Source of the DNA: Roseococcus pinisoli
Lineage (GTDB): Bacteria; Pseudomonadota; Alphaproteobacteria; Acetobacterales; Acetobacteraceae
DNA length: 64,000 bases
NCBI RefSeq assembly: GCF_018413645.1
Contig: NZ_JAHCDA010000001.1
Span: 1,302,001 to 1,366,000, forward strand
Direction of reading: 5' to 3'
This document shows positions 51,825 to 60,116 of this stretch, piece by piece (the stretch's first letter is position 1; each line of letters starts with the position of its first letter). The notes beneath the pieces were generated by a model. The model saw nothing but the letters and a program-made list of their open reading frames with translations, was not told the origin of the DNA and did not search any database. Position numbers and translations under genes: made by a program.

Positions 51825-51854
51825 CCGGACGCCTGTGTTCGAAGGGTGTCATCG

Positions 51855-53063
51855 ATGTCGAAGAAGTTCCGTCCGGCCACGCAGCTTGTTCGAGGGGGCG
51901 TCAACCGCTCGAACCACGGCGAGACCTCCGAGGCTCTCTACCTGACTTCCGGCTTCGTCTACGACAGCGCCGAGCAGGCCGAGGCAACATTCAAGAACGA
52001 AATCGAGCACTACCAGTATTCCCGCTTCGCCAATCCGACCACGACCATCCTGGAGGAGAAGCTGGCGCTGCTGGAGGGCGCGGAACTCTGTCGGCTCATG
52101 GCCACCGGCATGGCCGCGGTCCATGCCGCCCTCCTCTCCACGCTGAAGACCGGTGACCGCCTGGTCGCCTCCCGCGCGCTCTTTGGCTCGTGCCACTGGA
52201 TCATCAGCACGCTGCTGCCGCGCTACGGCATCGTCGGCGAATTCGTGGACGGCGCGGACCTCGGCCAGTGGAAGGCGGCGCTGAGCAAGCCCGCCGCGAT
52301 GGTGCTGCTGGAAACCCCCTCCAACCCGATGCTTGAGCTGGTGGACCTGCCGGCCGTGGCGAAGCTGGCGCATGCCGCCGGCGCGCTGGTCGTGGTCGAC
52401 AACGTCTTCGCGACGCCGCTGCTCCAGCGCCCGCTGGAGCTGGGCGCCGACATCGTCGTCTATTCCACCACCAAGCACATGGACGGCCAGGGCCGCACGC
52501 TAGGCGGCGCCGTGCTGGGCTCGAAGAAGTGGGTGGAGGAGACGCTGATGCCCTTCATCCGCAACACCGGCCCCGCCATGTCGCCCTTCAACGCCTGGGT
52601 GGTCCTGAAGGGGCTGGAGACGCTGAAGCTGCGCGTCGATCAGATGTGCCGCAACGCGGCCGCCATCGCCGACTTCCTCTCCGAGCGCGCCGAGATCGCC
52701 CGGGTGCTCTACCCCTACCGGCCCGACCACCCGCAGCATGCGCTGGCGGTGAAGCAGATGTCGGCCGGCGGCACGCTGGTCACCTTCGACGTGAAGGGCG
52801 GCAAGGAAGAGGCCTTCCGCTTCATGAACGCGCTGAACCTCGTCGACATCTCCAACAACCTCGGCGATTCCAAGTCGCTGGCGACGCATCCGGCGACGAC
52901 GACACATATGCGCCTGGCCGAGGAGGAGCGCGCGCGCCTGGGCATCACCGCCGGCACGGTGCGCCTCTCGGTCGGCCTCGAGGACGTGGCCGACCTGATC
53001 GAGGACCTGGCGGAGGCGCTGGACGCGATCAGCGGCGCGCCTGCCGTGCGCGCGGCGGAGTAG
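51855..53063 (+). CDS. metZ: O-succinylhomoserine sulfhydrylase MetZ
   Basis: A PLP enzyme making homocysteine from O-succinylhomoserine and sulfide. The 402 residues carry the Cys/Met metabolism signature: YLTSGFVYDSAEQAEATF, YQYSRFANPTTTILEEKLALLEGAE (in parts) and the PLP-Lys in VVYSTTKHMDGQGRTLGGAV. The start at 51855 lies 7 bases after GAAGGGTG. A SAM-II riboswitch precedes it. The LysE exporter gene starts 5 bases after its stop. Confidence 0.93.
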   Translation: MSKKFRPATQLVRGGVNRSNHGETSEALYLTSGFVYDSAEQAEATFKNEIEHYQYSRFANPTTTILEEKLALLEGAELCRLMATGMAAVHAALLSTLKTGDRLVASRALFGSCHWIISTLLPRYGIVGEFVDGADLGQWKAALSKPAAMVLLETPSNPMLELVDLPAVAKLAHAAGALVVVDNVFATPLLQRPLELGADIVVYSTTKHMDGQGRTLGGAVLGSKKWVEETLMPFIRNTGPAMSPFNAWVVLKGLETLKLRVDQMCRNAAAIADFLSERAEIARVLYPYRPDHPQHALAVKQMSAGGTLVTFDVKGGKEEAFRFMNALNLVDISNNLGDSKSLATHPATTTHMRLAEEERARLGITAGTVRLSVGLEDVADLIEDLAEALDAISGAPAVRAAE

Positions 53064-53068
53064 CCGGC

Positions 53069-53680
53069 ATGGCCCTGGAAACCTGGCTGGCCTTTCTCCT
53101 CGCCTCGACGATCCTGCTCGCCATTCCGGGGCCGACCATCCTGCTCGTCATCGGCCAGTCGCTCGGCGCCGGGAGCGGCCGCGCGCTGCCGCTGGTGGCG
53201 GGCGTGGCGCTGGGCGACCTGACGGCGATGACGATGTCCCTGGCCGGCCTGGGCGCGCTGCTGGCGACGTCCAGCCTCGCCTTCATGGTGCTGAAATGGT
53301 GCGGCGCCGCCTATCTGATCTGGCTGGGCGTGAAGCTCTGGCGCGCGCCGGTCTCGGGTGCGACGGCCGCGCCCGTCTCCGCGGGCCGCGCCTTCCGAGA
53401 AGCCTATGTGGTGACGGCGCTGAACCCGAAGAGCATCGCCTTCTTCGTGGCCTTCGTGCCGCAGTTCCTCGACGGCGGCCGTCCCTTCCTGCCGCAGGCC
53501 GTGATGCTCGTGGCCAGCTTCGTCGGGCTCTCGGCCTGCAACTCGGTGCTCTACGCCGTGCTCGCGGGGCGGATGTCCGGGCTGGTGAAGCGGCCGGGCG
53601 TGCGGCGCGGCTTCAACCGGGTGGGCGGCTCCATGCTCGTCGGCGCCGGCCTCGCCACCGCGGCGATGCGCCGCGCGTGA
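53069..53680 (+). CDS. LysE/RhtB family amino acid exporter
   Basis: An inner-membrane exporter of 203 residues with about five to six hydrophobic segments. The start (MALETWLAFLLASTILLAIP, then GPTILLVIGQSLGAGSGRAL) is the RhtB/LysE signature. GAAYLIWLGVKLWR and ALNPKSIAFFVAFVPQFL also fit. Its position behind metZ suggests export of a methionine-pathway amino acid such as homoserine, homocysteine or methionine; this is inferred. The stop overlaps the apaG GTG. Confidence 0.85.
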   Translation: MALETWLAFLLASTILLAIPGPTILLVIGQSLGAGSGRALPLVAGVALGDLTAMTMSLAGLGALLATSSLAFMVLKWCGAAYLIWLGVKLWRAPVSGATAAPVSAGRAFREAYVVTALNPKSIAFFVAFVPQFLDGGRPFLPQAVMLVASFVGLSACNSVLYAVLAGRMSGLVKRPGVRRGFNRVGGSMLVGAGLATAAMRRA

Positions 53681-54078
53681 AACCCTATGTCGCCATCACG
53701 CGGGGCGTTCGCGTCACCGTCCGGACCTTCTACCTGGAGGACCAGTCGGAGCCCGAGGAGAACCGCTATGTCTGGGCCTACAAGGTCGAGATCGTGAACG
53801 AAAGCGAGGCGACGGTGCAATTGCTGAAGCGGACCTGGCTCATCACCGACGGGCAGGGCCGCACGCTGCGCGTCCATGGCGACGGGGTGGTGGGCGAGCA
53901 GCCCCTTCTGGAGCCCGGCGAAAGCTTCGACTACACTTCCGGGACGCCGTTGCCGACGCCCTCCGGCTTCATGCGCGGCACCTACCACATGGCCGTGCCC
54001 GACACGGGCGAAGAGTTCGACGCCGAGGTCCCCGCCTTTTCCCTCGACAGCCCGCATCAGTCCGGCGGCCTCCACTAA
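53677..54078 (+). CDS. apaG: Co2+/Mg2+ efflux-associated protein ApaG
   Basis: A 133-residue fibronectin-III-like beta protein. It shows VTVRTFYLEDQSEPEENRYVWAYKVEI (in parts), LLKRTWLITDGQGRTLRVHGDGVVGEQP and the GTPLPTPSGFMRGTYHM block, all diagnostic of ApaG. In Salmonella it is linked to cobalt resistance and magnesium efflux; the exact activity is unsettled. Start GTG 53677 overlaps the LysE stop. Confidence 0.93.
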   Translation: MKPYVAITRGVRVTVRTFYLEDQSEPEENRYVWAYKVEIVNESEATVQLLKRTWLITDGQGRTLRVHGDGVVGEQPLLEPGESFDYTSGTPLPTPSGFMRGTYHMAVPDTGEEFDAEVPAFSLDSPHQSGGLH

Positions 54079-54140
54079 ATCTTGCGGCACGCCCGGGCCG
54101 GCCCATCTGCCCTGCTTAGAGACATGAAAGTCCGAACGCC

Positions 54141-54779
54141 ATGAATCACCAGGCGCCGCCCGATCGGAAGGCGGATGAACCCAAGACGCTGACCAAGCCG
54201 ACCCGGGAGGAAGCCGAAGCCGCCGTCCGCACGCTGCTGCTCTGGGCTGGCGACGATCCGGACCGCGAGGGCCTGCTCGACACGCCCGCCCGCGTCGTCC
54301 GCTCCTACGAGGAATTCTTCGCCGGCTACGACACCGATCCCGTCGAGCTGCTCGCCCGCTCCTTCGAGGAGACGGACGGCTATGACGAGATGGTCGTGCT
54401 GCGCGACATCCGGCTCGAGAGCTATTGCGAGCACCACATGGTCCCCATCGTCGGCAAGGCGCATGTCGCCTATCTGCCGGACGGCAAGGTGGTGGGCATC
54501 TCCAAGATCGCCCGCGTGATCGACGCCTATGCGAAACGCCTCCAGATCCAGGAGAAGCTGACGGCGCAGATCGCCAATACCATCGAGAGCGTGCTGCACC
54601 CCAAGGGCGTGGCCGTCGTGATCGAGGCCGGGCACCAATGCATGACCACCCGCGGCGTCCACAAGACCGGCGTCTCGATGGTCACCTCGCGCATGCTGGG
54701 CGCGTTCCGCCACAATGATGCGACGCGCCGCGAGTTCCTCTCCATGATCACCAGCCCGCGCGGTAGCGGCGAGGGCTGA
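54141..54779 (+). CDS. folE: GTP cyclohydrolase I
   Basis: Converts GTP to dihydroneopterin triphosphate, the first step of tetrahydrofolate synthesis. The 212 residues show [17 protein letters not shown], the zinc ligand Cys in [38 protein letters not shown] and the second ligand in [13 protein letters not shown]. The N-terminal extension is Pro/Lys-rich and short. It is a separate unit from the metZ operon, 62 bases on. Confidence 0.95.
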   Translation: MNHQAPPDRKADEPKTLTKPTREEAEAAVRTLLLWAGDDPDREGLLDTPARVVRSYEEFFAGYDTDPVELLARSFEETDGYDEMVVLRDIRLESYCEHHMVPIVGKAHVAYLPDGKVVGISKIARVIDAYAKRLQIQEKLTAQIANTIESVLHPKGVAVVIEAGHQCMTTRGVHKTGVSMVTSRMLGAFRHNDATRREFLSMITSPRGSGEG

Positions 54780-54787
54780 TTTTCCGG

Positions 54788-55156
54788 ATGGCGCAGGGCT
54801 CGTGGCGGCGTTCGGCGGTGCTGTCGTCGCTGGCGGGTGCGGCGCTGTCCGTCCTGGGCACGGGCCTTGCCCTCGGCATTCCGGGCGCCTTCGTCCTGAT
54901 CTTCGCGGCCCCGCTCATTTCCGTGATCTACGGCGTGGGCGAGGCCAACCTGTTTCCGAGCGACAGCGCCTGGCCCTTCATGCTGTTCCTGACCCTGCTG
55001 ATGGGGCCGCTGGTCCCCGCGCTCTGGCTGGGGACGCGCCGGATGGGGCTTTCGGGCTGGCGGCGCGCATTCTGGATGACGGGCGGCATGATGCTCGGCA
55101 GCACGTTGCTGGCGGTCGGGCTCTACGCGATCAGCGTGGGACCGTCGCTGCGCTGA
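54788..55156 (+). CDS. Small membrane protein, uncharacterised
   Basis: A 122-residue protein with three predicted membrane helices at about residues 10-42, 64-85 and 93-118. The first has a Gly-rich face (LGTGLALGIPGAFVLIFAAPL). It begins 8 bases after folE and is probably co-transcribed, but no link to folate is evident. No family is recognised. It is convergent with the histidine kinase gene. Confidence 0.6.
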   Translation: MAQGSWRRSAVLSSLAGAALSVLGTGLALGIPGAFVLIFAAPLISVIYGVGEANLFPSDSAWPFMLFLTLLMGPLVPALWLGTRRMGLSGWRRAFWMTGGMMLGSTLLAVGLYAISVGPSLR

Positions 55157-55178
55157 CCGGGACGGCCCCCGCTTCCCG

Positions 55179-56540
55179 CTAGTCGGGCCCCTGATAGCCT
55201 TCCGTCGCCAGCCGGCCCGGCAGCTCCAGCCGGGCCGCAAGGCCGCCGAGCCGCCCGCTGCGATCGAGCGACAGCGTCCCGTCGTAGAGCGAGGCGAGGT
55301 CGCCCACGATCGCGAGGCCCAGCCCCGAACCCGACTTGGCTTCGTCGAGCCGCACCCCGCGCAGCAGGGCGGCGCCGTCCTCGCCATCGGCAAGGCCCGG
55401 CCCGTCGTCCTCGACCAGGATCACGACGTGCTGGGGATCCCGCATGGAGACCCGCACCGCGACCCGGCCGTTGCCGTATTTGGAAGCGTTCTCCATCAGG
55501 TTGCCGAGCATCTCGGTGAGATCCTGGCTGTCCGCGCGCACCCGGGCTTCGGATTCGCCGCTGACGCGGATCTCGACGCCGCGCGCGGCGGTGAGGCGGC
55601 GCAGTGCCGTTCCCAGCGCCTCGGCAATGGCCAGCGGCGCGCTTTCCGCCCCGGCCGAGCCGGCCAGCGCGCCGGCCCGGGCACGGCGCAGATGGTGCTG
55701 CACCAGGCGCTCCAGCGTGGTGGACTGGCTGCGCGCCACGGCCACGTCGCCGGTCTCCAGCGCGTTGCGCAGCACGGCGATCGGCGTCTTCAGCGCATGG
55801 GCGAGGTTGCCCACATGGTTGCGCGCGCGCTCGACCGTCGCGCGGTTCTGCTCGATCAGCGCCTCGATCTCCCTCACCAGCGGGGCGATCTCGCGCGGCG
55901 CGGCCACGTCGATATGCAGGCGGCGGCCCTGGCGGACCTCGGCCAATTCCTGCTGCGTGCGGCGCAGCGGCCGCAGCCCCCAGACCACCAGCAGCGCCAC
56001 GACGACGACGAGGCCGGTTCCCAGTAGCGCGAAGGCCAGGATCACGTTGCCGCGCAGCTCGGCGATCTCGTCATCGGTGCTCTGGCGCGCGAAGGCCACC
56101 TGCACCGCGATGGGCACGCGGCCGAAGCGGCTGTCGATCTGCACGTCGCGTTCCAGGACGCGCAGCTCCTCGCCTCGCGGGCCCTGCATGTTGCGCGCCC
56201 GCACGCCCTCCGCCGCCGTGGGCAGGGGCGGGCCCAGCCGCGAATCCCAGAGCGAGCGCGAGGTCGCCTGCACGCCGCCGGGGCCGGTGAGCTGCCAGTA
56301 ATGGCCGGAGAGCGGCCGCTCGAATTCGGGATCGGCGAGGGGCCGCGTCAGGATCGGGCCGGAGGAGGGCTCGAAGCTGGTGGAGGCCACCACGGCATCC
56401 AGGAGGCTGGCCAGCCGGGCATCCGCGGTGGACTGGATCTGCTGCTCGTCCGTCCGCACGACGAACCAGGCGATCATTCCGAGGCCGAGGGAAACCCAGA
56501 GCGTGGTGAGGATCACCAGCCGTCGGGTGACCGAGTTCAT
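55179..56540 (-). CDS. Sensor histidine kinase
   Basis: A membrane histidine kinase of 453 residues. It has N-terminal membrane helices near residues 7-28 and 165-190 flanking a periplasmic domain, then a HAMP-like linker. The H-box His is in NLAHALKTPIAVLRNALE. The ATP lid has LGNLMENASKYG (N box) and VEDDGPGLADGEDG (G box), then GSGLGLAIVGDLASLYDG. The layout matches the QseC/PmrB group. Its start overlaps the response regulator stop by 4 bases. Confidence 0.9.
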   Translation of the reverse strand: MNSVTRRLVILTTLWVSLGLGMIAWFVVRTDEQQIQSTADARLASLLDAVVASTSFEPSSGPILTRPLADPEFERPLSGHYWQLTGPGGVQATSRSLWDSRLGPPLPTAAEGVRARNMQGPRGEELRVLERDVQIDSRFGRVPIAVQVAFARQSTDDEIAELRGNVILAFALLGTGLVVVVALLVVWGLRPLRRTQQELAEVRQGRRLHIDVAAPREIAPLVREIEALIEQNRATVERARNHVGNLAHALKTPIAVLRNALETGDVAVARSQSTTLERLVQHHLRRARAGALAGSAGAESAPLAIAEALGTALRRLTAARGVEIRVSGESEARVRADSQDLTEMLGNLMENASKYGNGRVAVRVSMRDPQHVVILVEDDGPGLADGEDGAALLRGVRLDEAKSGSGLGLAIVGDLASLYDGTLSLDRSGRLGGLAARLELPGRLATEGYQGPD

Positions 56541-57196
56541 CCGGGCAGCAGCCGGTAGCCCTGGCCCCGCACGGTCTCGATCAGCCCGTCGCCGAGCTTG
56601 CGCCGCAGCCGCGCCACGATGACCTCGAGCGTGTTCGAATCGCGGTCGAAATCCTGCGCGTAGAGATGCTCGGTCAGCTCGGTCTTGGAGACCGGGCGGC
56701 CGGCATGCAGGGCAAGGTAGGAGAAGAGGCCGTATTCCAGCGCCGTCAGCCGGATGGCCTGGCCCGCGCGCGAGACGGAGCGCGTCGCGGTGTCGAGCCG
56801 CACCTCGCCGAAGACGAGCTCGGGCTTGGCGACGCCGTTGGCGCGGCGGATCAGCGCGTTGAGGCGGGCGACCAGCTCGCCCATGGCGAAGGGCTTGGCG
56901 AGGTAGTCGTCGGCGCCGGCATTCAGCCCCTCGACCTTCTCGCTCCAGGAATCGCGGGCGGTGAGGATGAGCACCGGCATGGCGCGCTCGGCCGCGCGCC
57001 AGCGGCGCAGCACGGTGAGGCCATCGACCCGGGGGAGGCCGAGGTCGAGCACCACGGCGTCATAGGGTTCGGTCTCGCCCAGATACAGGGCTTCCTCGCC
57101 ATCCATGGCGCCGTCGACGGCGAAGCCCGCCTCGGTCAGGCCGGTACGGAGCTGCTGATGGAGCTCGGGGGTATCCTCGACGATAAGCAGACGCAT
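56537..57196 (-). CDS. OmpR-family response regulator
   Basis: A 219-residue response regulator. The receiver has the acidic pair in LLIVEDTPELHQQL, the phosphoryl Asp in VVLDLGLPRVDGL and Lys in YLAKPFAMGEL. A winged-helix OmpR output domain follows (RDSNTLEVIVARLRRKLGDG, then TVRGQGYRLLPG). It resembles QseB/PmrA regulators, which bind two direct half-sites 11 bases apart. Exactly such repeats lie at 57641-57820 upstream of the PepSY gene. The ATG at 57196 is used. Confidence 0.9.
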   Translation of the reverse strand: MRLLIVEDTPELHQQLRTGLTEAGFAVDGAMDGEEALYLGETEPYDAVVLDLGLPRVDGLTVLRRWRAAERAMPVLILTARDSWSEKVEGLNAGADDYLAKPFAMGELVARLNALIRRANGVAKPELVFGEVRLDTATRSVSRAGQAIRLTALEYGLFSYLALHAGRPVSKTELTEHLYAQDFDRDSNTLEVIVARLRRKLGDGLIETVRGQGYRLLPG

Positions 57197-57259
57197 GGGG
57201 GGATCATGCACGCAATGCCCCCGCTTGGTCCATCGGCCGCGTGCGGGGCAGGGCGCCTA

Positions 57260-57616
57260 TCAGCGGGAGCTGGACGACCTGGAGGAGGGGGCGCTGCCCG
57301 AGGTGCGTTCCTGCACCGGCCCGCGCGAGCGGAGCAGGCCGCCCGTCGTCGCATCCAGCTCGACCGTGAAGATCCGGCCGTTGGGCGGCAGGATCTTGAT
57401 CTCGTACTGCCACTGGCCGTCCTCGAGCTCGAGCTCGGCCTCGATCACGCGGCCGTGATAGCGGCGCTCGACCTCGGAGAGGAGCTCGGAGAGGGGGCGG
57501 ATCTGACCGGCCTCGAGTGCCGCGCGGGCCCGCTCATGGTCGCGCCGGTCCTGCGCCACGGCCGGGGCGGTGAGCAGGAGAAGAACAGCCAGCGAAGAGA
57601 GGAGGCGACGGCTCAT
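57260..57616 (-). CDS. PepSY domain-containing exported protein
   Basis: A 118-residue protein. The signal peptide MSRRLLSSLAVLLLLTAPAV ends before AQD. A PepSY domain follows: LSELLSEVERRYHGRVIEAELELEDGQWQYEIKI (in parts) and FTVELDATTGGLLRSRG. PepSY proteins are often encoded with two-component systems and may modulate sensor activity or protease function. The Ser-rich tail is unusual. It is the first gene of the leftward PepSY-regulator-kinase unit. Confidence 0.82.
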   Translation of the reverse strand: MSRRLLSSLAVLLLLTAPAVAQDRRDHERARAALEAGQIRPLSELLSEVERRYHGRVIEAELELEDGQWQYEIKILPPNGRIFTVELDATTGGLLRSRGPVQERTSGSAPSSRSSSSR

Positions 57617-57640
57617 GCAGGCTTTGATTGGTCCCGGGGG

Positions 57641-57658
57641 GCTGAACAAGGGCTGAAT
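57641..57658 (+). promoter_or_regulatory. Response-regulator direct repeat, copy 1
   Basis: GCTGAAC-AAGG-GCTGAAT has two half-sites 11 bases apart. It lies 25-42 bases upstream of the PepSY start. Confidence 0.6.
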
Positions 57659-57779
57659 CCGGCGCCCGGACCGCCTTCTCGGAGCGAGCGCCTCCAGAGG
57701 GATAGCGGCTCAGGAGGCGACGTCAACTTTCGATGGGGCAGAAGCATGGATTTCCGGTGGCGCCAATTCTGCCTAGGGG

Positions 57780-57797
57780 GCTGAACCAATGCTGAAT
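57780..57797 (+). promoter_or_regulatory. Response-regulator direct repeat, copy 2
   Basis: GCTGAAC-CAAT-GCTGAAT has half-sites identical to copy 1 and the same 11-base period. Confidence 0.6.
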
Positions 57798-57802
57798 CAT
57801 AG

Positions 57803-57820
57803 GCTCAGGCCTTGTTCAGG
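57803..57820 (-). promoter_or_regulatory. Response-regulator direct repeat, copy 3 (opposite strand)
   Basis: On the minus strand CCTGAAC-AAGG-CCTGAGC repeats the pattern with 14 of 18 bases shared with copy 1, including the AAGG spacer. Confidence 0.55.
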
Positions 57821-57919
57821 AAGCACCCCTTAAAACAGGCATCAGGATGAAGCTTCGGATGCGGTTCGAGGCTCGGGTCACCGGGTCGGCGCACCGTCCG
57901 AGACAAGGAGCATGGGGAC

Positions 57920-58168
57920 ATGTTGTTCAATCTTCAGCAGATCGCACCGTCCCTGCTCAGCCTGTTCATGGTGGGGCTGGCCTTCGTGCCGCTCTTTTTC
58001 GTCTGGCAGGACCGTAGCCGCCGGCTGAGCGACAGCCGCCGGGTCTCGAAGCTCCAGCACGAGGCGCGTGTGGCCGAGCGGCTGCGCATGCGCAGCCTGG
58101 AGACCAAGGCGCCGGGCCTGGCCGGCATCGGGGCGGTGTCGCCCCGGCAGAAGAACGTGATCGGCTGA
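57920..58168 (+). CDS. Small single-span membrane protein
   Basis: An 82-residue protein with one N-terminal membrane helix (LLSLFMVGLAFVPLFFVW) and a strongly basic, helical cytoplasmic tail rich in Arg and Glu. No family is recognised. It is divergent from the PepSY-two-component unit and shares the repeat-bearing promoter region, so it is probably a target of that regulator. It is followed by a strong terminator. Confidence 0.6.
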   Translation: MLFNLQQIAPSLLSLFMVGLAFVPLFFVWQDRSRRLSDSRRVSKLQHEARVAERLRMRSLETKAPGLAGIGAVSPRQKNVIG

Positions 58169-58201
58169 GGGGCAAGTGGCTCCTTCGGGAGCCCCCAAAC
58201 A

Positions 58202-58233
58202 AAAACGCCGGCTGCGGGAGCAGCCGGCGTTTT
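58202..58233. terminator. Terminator between the small membrane gene and the RutE-like gene
   Basis: AAAACGCCGGCTGC-GGGA-GCAGCCGGCGTTTT is a perfect 14-base-pair stem with A and T ends, so it works both ways. A UUCG hairpin (GGCTCC-TTCG-GGAGCC, 58178-58193) precedes it. Confidence 0.9.
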
Positions 58234-58238
58234 GCGTT

Positions 58239-58829
58239 TCAGACGATCTTCGCGACCTCGTCGAACTCGAAGCGCGGGTTCCGCGGGAAGATGCCCGCCG
58301 GGTCGCCATGCCCGAGGTTGATCAGGAAGTTCGTCTTGAAGCCGCTATCGGCGAAGAACAGGTCGTCGACCTTGGAATTGTCGAAGCCGCTCATCGGGCC
58401 GGCATCCAGGCCCAGCGCGCGGGCGGCGAGGATCAGGTAGGCGCCCTGCAGCGTGCCGTTGCGGAAGGCCGTGGCATCGGCCAGCGACCAGTTGCCCGCG
58501 AACCAGCTCTTGGCGTCGGCCTGCGGGAAGAGCTTCGGCAGGTGGTCGTAGAACTTCGGGTCATGCCCGACGATGACGGTGACGGGCGCCGTCATCGTCT
58601 TCTCGGTGTTGCCGGCCGAAAGGGCCTGCTTCAGCTTGGCCTTCGCCTCGGGCGAGCGCACGAAGACGAAGCGCGCGGGCGAGGCATTGGCGCTGGTCGG
58701 GCCCCACTTCAGCAGGTCGTAGAGCTCGTGCAGCTCCTCGTCGGTGACGGGGGCGTCCGTCCACTTGTTCTGCGTCCGGGCATTGCGGAACAGCGTGTCG
58801 AGGGCGGCGGCGTCGAGCTTGTCGGACAT
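58239..58829 (-). CDS. Nitroreductase-family malonic semialdehyde reductase (RutE-like)
   Basis: An FMN-dependent reductase of 196 residues, the same length as Rut[25 protein letters not shown] is the FMN-binding block, followed by [40 protein letters not shown] (in parts). RutE/HadB-type enzymes reduce malonic semialdehyde or related substrates. No other pyrimidine-degradation (rut) genes are nearby, so the substrate is open. Confidence 0.85.
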   Translation of the reverse strand: MSDKLDAAALDTLFRNARTQNKWTDAPVTDEELHELYDLLKWGPTSANASPARFVFVRSPEAKAKLKQALSAGNTEKTMTAPVTVIVGHDPKFYDHLPKLFPQADAKSWFAGNWSLADATAFRNGTLQGAYLILAARALGLDAGPMSGFDNSKVDDLFFADSGFKTNFLINLGHGDPAGIFPRNPRFEFDEVAKIV

Positions 58830-58941
58830 CGGGAGGCTCCGGGGAGGTGTTGATTACCCGGACTATGGCGGCGCCGGAGCAACCCCGCCATACCGCGTCG
58901 CACCATGAGTATCATTCATGGTGCGAATGATGGTGGGGGGC

Positions 58942-59502
58942 TCAGCCCTCCACCTGCTCCACCGCCACGACCTCGGGGATGTAGTGGCGCAGCATGTTCT
59001 CCACGCCGTGCTTCAGCGTCGCGCGCGAGGAGGGGCAGCCGCTGCAGGCGCCCTGCATCTTCAGCTTCACCATGCCGTCGCGGAAGCCGCGGAAGACGAT
59101 GTCGCCGCCGTCGCCGGCCACGGCCGGGCGGACGCGCTGATCCAGCAGTTCCTTGATCTGCTCGACGATCTCGGCGTCGGCCGGGTCGAAATCCTCGACC
59201 TCGTCGGCGCCGGCGCCTTCCATGACAGGCTGGCCGGAGAGGAAGTGCTCCATCACCGCGCCGAGGACCTGTGGACGCAGGGCCTGCCAGTCGGTCTCAT
59301 CGGTCTTGGTGACGGTGATGAAATCGGCGCCCAGGAAGACGCGCGCCACGCCGTCGAGCGTGAGGAGGCGGTCGGCCATGGGGGCGTGGGAGGCATCGTC
59401 GCCCGCCACGAAGTCGGCCGTGCCGGCCTCGCCCATGACGTTCCGGCCAGGCAGGAACTTCAGGGTGGCGGGATTGGGAGTGCTCTCGGTTTCGATGAAC
59501 AT
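58942..59502 (-). CDS. NifU family iron-sulfur scaffold protein
   Basis: A 186-residue protein. The N-terminal Nfu domain reads FIETESTPNPATLKFLPGR. The C-terminal NifU domain has RPAVAGDGGDIVFRGF and the CxxC cluster site GACSGCPSSRATLKHGVENML (shown in parts). It carries and delivers iron-sulfur clusters. The ATG at 59502 is preferred; the open frame begins at 59520. It is monocistronic. Confidence 0.92.
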   Translation of the reverse strand: MFIETESTPNPATLKFLPGRNVMGEAGTADFVAGDDASHAPMADRLLTLDGVARVFLGADFITVTKTDETDWQALRPQVLGAVMEHFLSGQPVMEGAGADEVEDFDPADAEIVEQIKELLDQRVRPAVAGDGGDIVFRGFRDGMVKLKMQGACSGCPSSRATLKHGVENMLRHYIPEVVAVEQVEG

Positions 59503-59609
59503 GATCACGGTACCCTTCAATCGGGGCTGATGTGGTCCGGTTTACCGGCCGGCGCAAGGTGGCACGGGGATTGCTGCCCGGCAGGGGCCATCCCTTGCAG
59601 GAGGACCGC

Positions 59610-60116
59610 GTGCTCGCCGACCCGATTCGCCTCGCCTTCCGGCCGCCTGGACGGCTGGAAACGCCGCCACCGCCCGATGGCGGACCGGCGCTGGGCCCCG
59701 AGGAGGCCATCCCCATCCCCGGCGAGATTACCTTCGACGAGGTGCTGCAGGGGCTGAACCCGCTGCATCATCTGCCGGGGGTGGGCATCGCCTACCGGGC
59801 GGTGACTGGCGAGGACATCCACCCGGCGATGCGCGTGCTGGGTGCCGCCGTGCTGGGCGGGCCGCTTGGCATGGCGCTGGCGGGCGTGGCCTCGGCCATC
59901 GAGATGACCATGCCGGGCGCACGGCTGCGGGCGGCGCTCAACGGCGAGCCCGATCCCCTTCCGCCCGCCCGCGCCACAGCCTCGACGGAGGTGGCCGAGG
60001 CCTATCGCCGCTGGGCCGAGCTCGCCTCGCCGGCCCGGACGGCGGCGGCGCTGGCCGAGGCGGTGCGCCCACCGGTGCTGAACGCCGGCGGTAGCGCTCA
60101 GCCGCCGACGGGCTGA
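59610..60116 (+). CDS. Uncharacterised protein
   Basis: A 168-residue protein. The GTG at 59610 is chosen because AGGAGG sits at 59599-59604; the frame is open further up to 59532. The N-terminal part is Pro-rich (FRPPGRLETPPPPDG). The middle has LQGLNPLHHLPGVGIAYRAVTG and a Gly/Ala-rich hydrophobic stretch (VLGAAVLGGPLGMALAGVASAI) that could be a membrane or membrane-associated hairpin. I do not recognise the family. It overlaps the yggS stop by 19 bases in convergent orientation. Confidence 0.6.
   Translation: MLADPIRLAFRPPGRLETPPPPDGGPALGPEEAIPIPGEITFDEVLQGLNPLHHLPGVGIAYRAVTGEDIHPAMRVLGAAVLGGPLGMALAGVASAIEMTMPGARLRAALNGEPDPLPPARATASTEVAEAYRRWAELASPARTAAALAEAVRPPVLNAGGSAQPPTG

Larger units (their letters stand above)
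51552..51854. other. Intergenic region between the Hpt gene and metZ
   Basis: A 303-base divergent gap. It carries the SAM-II riboswitch (about 51678-51780), a downstream hairpin (51786-51803) and a possible anti-Shine-Dalgarno pair near the metZ start. Nothing else is apparent. Confidence 0.6.
57617..57919. promoter_or_regulatory. Divergent promoter region with regulator repeats
   Basis: This 303-base gap between the PepSY gene and the small membrane protein gene contains three copies of a CTGAAC/CTGAAT direct repeat (57641-57658, 57780-57797 and 57803-57820) and no other gene. The last copy is followed by CTTAAAAC, a possible -10 region for the rightward gene. Confidence 0.6.
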
